A stretch of 17,437 nt of DNA from JARBAU01 sp040414675 (GTDB taxonomy: Archaea; Thermoproteota; Nitrososphaeria; Nitrososphaerales; Nitrososphaeraceae): the NCBI GenBank assembly GCA_040414675.1, contig JBEDUN010000062.1:1-17437 (forward strand), given 5' to 3'. Positions 1 to 6,053 of the stretch are shown piece by piece. Both the position numbers and the translations under genes were made by a program. The notes under the pieces are model-generated. The model did not search any database and was not told the origin of the DNA. It saw only the letters and a list, made by a program, of their open reading frames with translations. Positions within the stretch are counted from its first letter, which is position 1. Each line of letters begins with the position of its first letter.

Positions 1-541
1 TGAGGTGTTGTCCAGCACTAATGGTGCCAACACAATCGCCTGAAAATGAAGGAAGAAAAGAGAGAGGTACAAAAACTTCACGTACCACGAAGTCACCAGG
101 ATTTACTGTAACTGACTGACTTTCTCCGCCCGCAAGATTTTGATTAAGAATATTGCCTTGACTATTTTGGACTAGTATATGAAATGTAAACCCGGGACAG
201 TCTGGACTACAAACTTTCCTCACAGTTATTGTTCCTGTAGTTGGGGGACTTCCTGAAGCTCCCATTCCAGTAGTTCTTGGTTTCCCATTATTGACATTAT
301 TTGCTGCTTTCTGGGTACAGGAATTTGATACCAGACTAGCAACACCTACTGTATCACACTCTGTATTCTGTTTGGTATCTTGCTTTATGAGCCTGGAGTT
401 AGCAAATACAGTTGGTACATTCGCTGTATAAATACCTGTTACCGTAGTTAATAGAATTAGTATTACAAGGATTGAGTTATGACGATTCGTACTATTTGCT
501 CGATTCGAAAGTATATCTAGCTTGGGTAGGCAGATTCTGAG
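1..541 (-). CDS. Secreted surface-type protein, 3' end beyond window, start unresolved
   Basis: Reading leftward, this frame is open from 541 to the window edge, giving about 180 residues. A strongly hydrophobic stretch (NSILVILILLTTVTG) follows basic residues and leads to a likely signal-peptidase site after VPTVFA, so the product is exported. The mature part is Ser/Asn/Thr rich, then has a beta-sandwich-like block beginning GTITVRKVC and ending SFSGDCVGTISAGQ. I associate that layout with repeat-bearing thaumarchaeal surface proteins of the prealbumin/SpaA-like type. Four cysteines in the block could form disulfides. There is no ATG, GTG or TTG between the upstream stop at 542-544 and the signal sequence, so the true start is either a rare codon such as ATA or ATC, or lost to a lesion. 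The coding and export call is solid, but the exact family and start are not. Confidence 0.7.
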
Positions 542-661
542 TTATTTATTAGGAGTTAGGATGGTCGTAATTGTATACTACAGTCTCAATAGTCTGGATT
601 CATAGTTTATTATTATCAATGCTTTTGCTATTGCTATCGTTATCGCTATTACTATTGTCGA

Positions 662-931
662 TTAGGTCCATGACATTGTGTTTATCGTAGTCGTTGTCGG
701 GGTATTCGCTATCTGAACTTGATGTTTTGCTGCTGCCGTTATTTTGCCAGTTTTTATTAACTTATTTGTATAGACAATAGTTGCGATTACTGCTATGAAG
801 TAGGGCACGGTTAATAATACCAGTACTATATCCGGAGCAATTACTACCGTTCTATTTACCAGATTTATTATTATTCTACTTGAATTTCTCCTTTTTGATA
901 CTGTGTGACAAAACAAACTCCTTTTTTTCAA
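662..931 (-). CDS. Small single-TM hypothetical protein
   Basis: This frame of 89 residues starts with TTG. It has a basic N-terminus (KKRSLF, KRRNSSR), one hydrophobic stretch at about residues 28-55 that would span the membrane, and a polar Thr-rich tail (NTPTTTTINTM). That layout fits a small membrane-anchored protein, but nothing in it marks a family. AAAAGGAG lies inside the first codons rather than upstream, so a slightly later start is possible. Overlapping its 3' end in another frame is a 23-codon frame (600-671) made almost only of Asn, Ser, Asp and Lys codons, so the true C-terminus may have been altered by a frameshift. It could also be a chance frame. Confidence 0.4.
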   Translation of the reverse strand: MKKRSLFCHTVSKRRNSSRIIINLVNRTVVIAPDIVLVLLTVPYFIAVIATIVYTNKLIKTGKITAAAKHQVQIANTPTTTTINTMSWT

Positions 932-960
932 ATTCGTTGCAGTTACAATAACCAGGATTT

Positions 961-1089
961 TTATTGTGCATGAGTCTCGTATTTATGCCTAATCAAGTCC
1001 TTTCTACTATCAAATTGGACATTACAAATTAAGCATTTAGACTTATCACTCGGAGACTTGAACCACTTTTCTCGAGGTCGAGGAACCAA
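961..1089 (-). CDS. 42-residue C2H2 zinc-finger protein
   Basis: Starting at TTG 1089, this frame encodes a 42-residue protein ending at the TAA at 961-963. It has a complete classical C2H2 finger, CLICNVQFDSRKDLIRHKYETH, here given by its spacing: Cys19-x2-Cys22-x12-His35-x4-His40. The usual hydrophobic core positions (Phe25, Leu32) are present. The N-terminal part is basic and contains the WFKSPSDKSK lead-in, a context I associate with thaumarchaeal mini zinc fingers. A single finger this small probably binds nucleic acid or another protein; its target cannot be read from the sequence. The start is uncertain because no Shine-Dalgarno sequence is evident, but the next upstream in-frame stop is close, so the protein cannot be much longer. 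The motif is seen directly and the role is inferred. Confidence 0.68.
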   Translation of the reverse strand: MVPRPREKWFKSPSDKSKCLICNVQFDSRKDLIRHKYETHAQ

Positions 1090-1383
1090 GGTATTTTGTG
1101 TATGAGACTATCTAATAAGGTATATATCAATTGTAATTAGTAAGACAAGTTGTCTGCAAGTCTATGTCAAGTCGTAAATCGAATCTGTAAATACATGGAA
1201 TTAGAGTGCAGTCTATAAGTACGACAATTAACTATCACGTTAATGTTCTAAGAATAGTAACATCCTAAACGCTGTCTATAAACAGTTAGTTGATGAAGAA
1301 GTATATAATTTAACAAGATATTGTAGCATTTTCATATCGTCATCGCTGCTGCTCATATAATCGACAGTGCTAACAATATTACA

Positions 1384-1608
1384 CTAGTTATATTCAATAA
1401 TCAGTGACTTGTCGTCGTCGATAATTTCATTTATGTGATTTACCAGTTCTTCATTCGCAAAACTTGGAAGTTAGCGAGACTTGAAATTGTCTAGAGCAAC
1501 GAGAGGATATTCATATGAATCAACTTTGAATCCATATTTTTTCGATACTTCCGCTACTGCGATATTAACATCAAATTCATCATCGACGATGAGAATCCTC
1601 TTGGGCAT
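1384..1608 (-). pseudogene. Response-regulator receiver remnant, internally deleted and stopped
   Basis: Behind GGAGATAACTAC, an ATG at 1608 opens a typical CheY-like receiver N-terminus: MPKRILIVDDEFD gives beta-strand 1 and the acidic pair that holds Mg2+, and alpha-1 and strand 2 follow (KKYGFKVDSYEYPLVALDNF). The frame then hits TAA at 1471-1473 after 45 residues. The same frame stays open beyond that stop for 28 more codons (LPSFANEELVNHINEIIDD) that look like the last helix of a receiver domain. The middle, including the phospho-acceptor Asp (usually in a D-x-R-M-P context) and the conserved Thr and Lys region, is absent. A receiver domain is normally about 120 residues, but only about 74 codons remain here. 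The gene therefore looks dead through an internal deletion at or near the stop. Confidence 0.7.
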
Positions 1609-1940
1609 GTAGTTATCTCCAACGCAGTTTTTGCTATTTGGCTTTAACTAGAGCTAATTTTGTCTGTTTATAGATACAAGGCTTTATTGTGTCACTTGGT
1701 ATCTTACAGGCTGTAAAGTGCCAGGCTGTTTCAAGTCCCAATAGAGTTCCTACGAATCCTATCATTGGGTATATTATATATTCAAGCATCCGTATGAGAT
1801 TATCGTTAAGCTATTATTCTACTTTAGTAAGCAGCAATTATTATAAATCATATCTGTTTTTATTTTCTATCTTTTTTGATATCTCAAATAAAGATATTAA
1901 AAATCCTAAAGGAATAGGAGATCAAGATTACAAGAATAAT

Positions 1941-2168
1941 ATGAAGACAAATCAGCAATACAAAAGTAGCGGCTTCAAAATAAAAAGTGGATTGAAAATA
2001 AAACTTGATTATGAATTTTGCAAGGATCCCATTTTTGCTACTCCACATGTTTACAAATTTGCAAATTATGAGCGATTTTTCTGTTGTAAAGGATGTTTAT
2101 CTGGATACAAGCAAAAATATTCTGGAAGAATTGAATATATAAAAAGAAAATTCGAAAAAAGAGATTAA
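1941..2168 (+). CDS. Small Cys-rich metal-binding-type protein (YHS/TRASH-like)
   Basis: From ATG 1941 this gives 75 residues. The C-terminal half carries Cys27, then Cys48-Cys49-x2-Cys52 in the block FFCCKGCLSGYKQKYSG. This resembles the Cys-x(about 20)-Cys-x3-Cys layout of TRASH/YHS domains and the FCCxGC motif found at the N-terminus of some heavy-metal P-type ATPases. Such domains bind soft metals such as copper and serve as sensors or chaperones; that role is inferred from the family. The rest is Lys rich. The frame is open upstream to a GTG at 1689 (159 residues, with another ATG at 1794), but the added part is AT-rich and Ser/Tyr/Phe rich with no clear domain, and a GGAG lies about 20 bases before ATG 1941. 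The start is therefore a judgement. No metal transporter lies next to it. Confidence 0.6.
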   Translation: MKTNQQYKSSGFKIKSGLKIKLDYEFCKDPIFATPHVYKFANYERFFCCKGCLSGYKQKYSGRIEYIKRKFEKRD

Positions 2169-2320
2169 TAATACCACTTTTCCTTCCTTACCTAAAATCT
2201 AAGTATATGCTAACCATAACTATATTTTTTAGCATGTTAGTAAATAAGGGAAAGGCTGTAGACATTTAACGAAAAACATTTTCATCAAGGTATGACTGAC
2301 AGAATTACTATATTTATACT

Positions 2321-2330
2321 ATATTTATAA
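2321..2330 (+). promoter_or_regulatory. Possible TATA box for the secreted protein gene
   Basis: ATATTTATAA lies about 32 bases before the ATG at 2362, which would place transcription start within a short leader. A second similar T/A block sits directly upstream at 2306-2319. The call rests on sequence and spacing only. Confidence 0.35.
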
Positions 2331-2361
2331 GAATGTATCTCGCAATTCTAAAAGAAAGTAC

Positions 2362-3087
2362 ATGTGCAGGAATAGTAGTGCCTTTACTCTATCATTAATT
2401 TTCTCTCTGTTGGCAATTTCATTAGTATCTCCGCTATATCCCATTAAAAATGCTAGTGCATCACTTGATAATGCCGTGAACTCGAAGATAAAAATAATCG
2501 AACTAATTAAACAAAAAGCCAAGTCTGAACAACAAGATAATGGAATACAAGCGTCAGGTCACTTTGCAAATAATCAAATACAAAATGGTTCAGTAACTTG
2601 GATACAGGGTGGCTTATGGAATCTTGTAGTGCAGAATAATACTAATATGAATAACCAAATTTCTAATAATACAGCAACTCCTGTTTCAACTCCTAAAGCC
2701 TCTTTTTCAGCTAATTTTACTATGGTAAAGCCCGATGGAAGTGAATCTCATATCCATTCAATTAATAATTTTGTATCAAATAACGTAATAATAGGTGGTG
2801 GCGATATGGTAATAACAGGAATTGGAAATATTTATTCCGACGGCATCTTAAAGTTCAACCAGGTTCCTATTACAGTACATCTTATGGGAATGCAGCATGT
2901 ACTTGGACTTATTATAGACACAGTCAAAACAGAAAATCACTATGCAAGTACTCATGAAATGTATGGGACATTAATAAATGGCACAGGACTAGAGAAGATA
3001 GAAAAGACACTGATAATGCCGACAAAGTCGCAGTCGCAGGAGCGGCAAAACAGCAAAAGTATGAATATGCCTATGAATATGGAATAA
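2362..3087 (+). CDS. Secreted protein of unknown function, thaumarchaeal type
   Basis: A 241-residue protein with a clear signal peptide: a short polar N-terminus, a hydrophobic core at about residues 8-24, and an Ala/Ser-rich cleavage region near residue 34 (NASAS). The mature domain opens with GHFANNQIQNGSVTWIQGG and continues with an Asn/Thr-rich linker. It then has FTMVKPDGSESHIHSI, NNVIIGGGDMVITGIGNIY and a beta-rich end with HLMGMQHV. I recognise this as a kind of exported protein common in soil ammonia-oxidising archaea, but no biochemical role is known to me. The C-terminus is Met/Asn rich (MNMPMNME), and scattered His and Met residues could bind copper; that is speculation. A TATA-like box just upstream suggests it is transcribed alone. 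ATG 2362 places the signal peptide correctly. Confidence 0.8.
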   Translation: MCRNSSAFTLSLIFSLLAISLVSPLYPIKNASASLDNAVNSKIKIIELIKQKAKSEQQDNGIQASGHFANNQIQNGSVTWIQGGLWNLVVQNNTNMNNQISNNTATPVSTPKASFSANFTMVKPDGSESHIHSINNFVSNNVIIGGGDMVITGIGNIYSDGILKFNQVPITVHLMGMQHVLGLIIDTVKTENHYASTHEMYGTLINGTGLEKIEKTLIMPTKSQSQERQNSKSMNMPMNME

Positions 3088-3193
3088 ATTCTCCATAGAC
3101 GTTAGGAAAAGCCCTTTTTCCAGATTCAGTGTTTAAAACCTATATGTATCAAGTAACCAAATAAACCAATATTATATTGCTATTTAGCCTTGT

Positions 3194-3739
3194 TTAAACA
3201 CTAATTTGTTGTGGCTTTACATCTATCTCGTAGTGATATAGATATTGAATCGATGTGTCTATCAACACATCGATTTCGTCATATTCTCTGATATAATAAT
3301 CAGGAATTACATACTTGTGTTGTTTATTACAACCTAACACAGTCATAGATTGATTATCAATAGCAATCACATTTCCTATCTCGATCAAATCACTTGTTTT
3401 AACTCGCTTACTTATTAATTCATTCAAGTTACATGACAGTTTAAATTGAACAGTTCGAGATTTTGATTTAGATTTTGATTCCGTCTTTATCGGTACGTCT
3501 GAATTTACATTAGCTTCAGATTTTTGATTATCCTTGTTTTGTTTTGAAAAGATTCCTTTTCTATTCTGTGTAGAACGCAGATGTTTTTGTGCAGCTGCAT
3601 TTCGATTTCTAATTTGAAGAATTTCGTATCCTTTCTTGTCATTTCCTGTCCATACAACACCTAGTACTATTTTTCCAAAAATTAGTACCAATGTTATGAC
3701 AGAACCTACTATAACACCGAAGATTATTGCAGTGTCCAA
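3194..3739 (-). CDS. Membrane-anchored PRC-barrel-like protein
   Basis: A 181-residue protein. Residues 4-30 form one transmembrane segment with the N-terminus probably outside. A charged, Gln/Asn/Lys-rich linker follows (about 35-95), including a Lys/Ser run (KTESKSKSKSR). The C-terminal block (about 107-175) reads like a PRC-barrel or a thaumarchaeal relative: a start around ISKRVKTSDLIEIGNVIAID, then strands, then IPDYYIREYDEIDVLIDTS. PRC-barrel domains in archaea are often small adaptor modules, and here one would sit on the cytoplasmic face of the membrane. The family assignment is by pattern only. The gene is convergent with the secreted protein gene at 2362, and no operon partner is apparent. 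Confidence 0.65.
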   Translation of the reverse strand: MDTAIIFGVIVGSVITLVLIFGKIVLGVVWTGNDKKGYEILQIRNRNAAAQKHLRSTQNRKGIFSKQNKDNQKSEANVNSDVPIKTESKSKSKSRTVQFKLSCNLNELISKRVKTSDLIEIGNVIAIDNQSMTVLGCNKQHKYVIPDYYIREYDEIDVLIDTSIQYLYHYEIDVKPQQISV

Positions 3740-4396
3740 CCAGGTCCCTTATTTTGTACATTACCATATTGTATACCAAGATAAATAGATTACTGAATAG
3801 ACTTAAATACTGATTTTTAAGATCAAAATCTTTATCTAAGCATCAATATTTGCCTATGGGTTGCTCAATATGTTAGACATCTATAATAGATGACTATTTA
3901 TACTTGCCACAGTAACAAATTAAAGAGGACAACGACTCAAACAAAATCCTATCACCGCGTTCTATAAATACATAATAATCGTATAAACTATTTTTAAGCA
4001 TCTTTACATGAATAAACTAAATAAAGTTATCAATACTTAAATAATAGTTCATACGGCTCTTCAGTTGCATGTAATACATTTAGTTTACGCCAATGGTAAC
4101 GCATAAAGCAGAAATAAGAAACAAAAATAGATAACTGCATCAAGTAATTACGATAATTAGATGCACTTGTAATGATTCTTCGTGTTTTTTTATTGCAACT
4201 TGACTGCGATTAGTAAAATAGTTAATAAGCACGGTTTTATATTTTATTTAATTATAAGATATGCTTTTAACATTTTAAAATATATAATATATAAATATTA
4301 GCATTTATGGTCTCAATACTAAAATTATTCAGTCCATCCATAAGGTTTTTATTCATCTGTTAGATACAAGCGAATATACCGAAAAAGTAATAGTGA
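3740..4396. other. 650-base gene-free stretch upstream of kdp
   Basis: Very AT-rich, and no RNA gene or mobile-element end is apparent. A 36-codon frame on the minus strand (4030-4140, ending NVLHATEEPYELLFKY) has a protein-like tail but no family match that I can name, so I do not call it a gene. The right end holds the TATA-rich block assigned to kdp. A leader of about 70-100 bases before kdpA would leave room for regulation, though I cannot fold a convincing riboswitch. Confidence 0.5.
4281..4299 (+). promoter_or_regulatory. TATA-rich promoter element for the kdp operon
   Basis: The run TATATAATATATAAATATT stands about 100 bases before the kdpA start and is the best TATA-box candidate in the stretch. 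It is nearly self-complementary, so it could also be a protein-binding site. The assignment is inferred from position. Confidence 0.4.
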
Positions 4397-6040
4397 GTGA
4401 CCTATGTGGACACAATAATACAGCTAGTAGTACTGATGATAGGAACGTTAGGTCTGGCAATTCCTTTTGGATTATACATTGCCAGAATGATTTCCTTCGA
4501 AATGAGACCTCTGGAAAAGACGCTTTCAAAAGTAGAAAGTGGATTTTATAGATTAGTTGGAATTGATGCAACCAAACAGATGACGTGGAAGCAATACTTC
4601 TTTGCTCTCTTTCTAACGGACATGGTAGTAGCAATTTTTATTATTTTGATCTTGACATTTCAAAATTATTTACCATCACACGAAAACTTCAAAGGATTGT
4701 CTCTAGATTTAGCATTTAATACAGCAATTTCATTTGTAACTGATACTAATCTACAGCATTATGCCGGAGATCAGCAACTCTCTAATCTATCACAAATGAT
4801 AGCCATTACATTTACGCAGTTTGTGGCTCCTGCATCAGGAATTGTGGGCGCTTTTGCATTAATCCGATCCTTTATTAGAAAGAACTTTGGTTTAGGTAAT
4901 TTTTACGTTGATTTTATAAGAGTGATATTAACACTACTGCTTCCTGTAGCGGTAGTTTCATCATTAGTACTAATGGCAATAGGAGTTCCACAAACCCTTA
5001 ATACGACTATAACTGCACATACTCTGGAAGGTAACAAACAAGATATTAGAGTTGGTCCTGTAGCTTCTCTACTAGCTATTAAACAACTTGGTAGTAACGG
5101 TGGAGGTTTCTATGTTGCGAATTCTGCCCATCCATTTGAGAATCCTACCGGTCTTTCAAACATGTACGAAATGTTTTTGATGTTTGTAATTCCTTTGTCG
5201 TTTCTAATTGCCTTTGGTAAGCTCATAGGCAAATGGAGAGGTGTGTCGATATTGATTGCTATACTTATTTCATTTGGCAGTCTATTAATATTAGCATTTA
5301 GTGCAAACAGTGGACCAGCACTATTAGAAACTAGATTTGGAAATTTTGGTAGTACGCTTTTTAATGCCATCTCTATCACTACAAATACTGGAGCGGTGAA
5401 TTCTTCACTTTCTGGAATGTCATCGAATGCAATAATATCCTTCTTAATTGCAATGTTTGTTCAAGCTATTCCAGGTGCAGTTGGAACAGGGATGATGACT
5501 ATGATCATGTACGTTGTCATAACACTTTTTGTAGTAGGTCTGATGGTAGGCAAAACACCCGAATTTTTAAGCATGAAAATTAGTCCAAGAGACGTAAAAT
5601 TGGCAGTATTTGTATTCTTGAGTCATCCTGCTATAATATTAATACCGACTGTAATTGCGTTTGCAACCGGGAGTACTCAGGCTATAATGGGAAGTACAGG
5701 TGGAACAGGACAACATATAACTCCCATGGGATTTACTCAGACTTTGTACGAATATACATCAGCAGCTGCAAACAATGGTTCTGACTATTTTGGTACTTCG
5801 GCAAACACTCCATTTTGGAATATATCAACTGCAATAGTAATTTTTCTAGGCAGATTTGTTCCAATTGGACTGATATTAGCAATTGCAGGTTCATTTACAG
5901 TAAAGGATAGAAGAGAAGTCATTGAACCAATCAAAACACAGGGACCAGTATTCATCACTGTATTAGTTGTAGTAACCTTTCTACTTACAGCTCTTACATT
6001 CTTTCCATTCATTGTAATAGGACCATTTTCACTTAGGTAG
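4397..6040 (+). CDS. kdpA: Potassium-transporting ATPase KdpA subunit
   Basis: KdpA is the K+-selective channel-like subunit of the KdpFABC pump, an integral membrane protein related to Trk/Ktr transporters. The 547-residue length matches the family. Four pseudo-repeats with filter-region signatures are visible: TDTNLQ (115-120), NGGGF (234-238) followed by the hallmark NSAHPFENPT, TNTGAV (329-334) and NNGS (459-462). The N-terminus (LAIPFGLYIARM) also matches KdpA. The start is GTG 4397 because TGA sits immediately upstream in frame; GTG 4406 is an alternative. No Shine-Dalgarno sequence is obvious. It is the first gene of the kdp operon, with 13 bases between its stop and kdpB. In bacteria the operon is induced at low K+; here no local kdpDE is present. 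Confidence 0.97.
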   Translation: MTYVDTIIQLVVLMIGTLGLAIPFGLYIARMISFEMRPLEKTLSKVESGFYRLVGIDATKQMTWKQYFFALFLTDMVVAIFIILILTFQNYLPSHENFKGLSLDLAFNTAISFVTDTNLQHYAGDQQLSNLSQMIAITFTQFVAPASGIVGAFALIRSFIRKNFGLGNFYVDFIRVILTLLLPVAVVSSLVLMAIGVPQTLNTTITAHTLEGNKQDIRVGPVASLLAIKQLGSNGGGFYVANSAHPFENPTGLSNMYEMFLMFVIPLSFLIAFGKLIGKWRGVSILIAILISFGSLLILAFSANSGPALLETRFGNFGSTLFNAISITTNTGAVNSSLSGMSSNAIISFLIAMFVQAIPGAVGTGMMTMIMYVVITLFVVGLMVGKTPEFLSMKISPRDVKLAVFVFLSHPAIILIPTVIAFATGSTQAIMGSTGGTGQHITPMGFTQTLYEYTSAAANNGSDYFGTSANTPFWNISTAIVIFLGRFVPIGLILAIAGSFTVKDRREVIEPIKTQGPVFITVLVVVTFLLTALTFFPFIVIGPFSLR

Positions 6041-6053
6041 GTGACATGACAAA

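Noticed and set aside
1090..1383. Spacer between the zinc-finger and receiver remnants, checked for tRNA, CRISPR and other genes
   Set aside because: No cloverleaf, regular repeat or coding frame found.
2325..2522. Minus-strand frame opposite the secreted protein signal peptide
   Set aside because: Overlaps a clear signal peptide gene on the plus strand and has no recognisable features.
4030..4140. 36-codon minus-strand frame upstream of kdp
   Set aside because: The tail looks protein-like, but there is no Shine-Dalgarno sequence, domain or supporting context.
5110..5379. Minus-strand frame of 89 codons inside kdpA
   Set aside because: It lies fully antisense to a well-conserved kdpA segment, has no Shine-Dalgarno sequence or domain, and is explained by the complement of kdpA codons.
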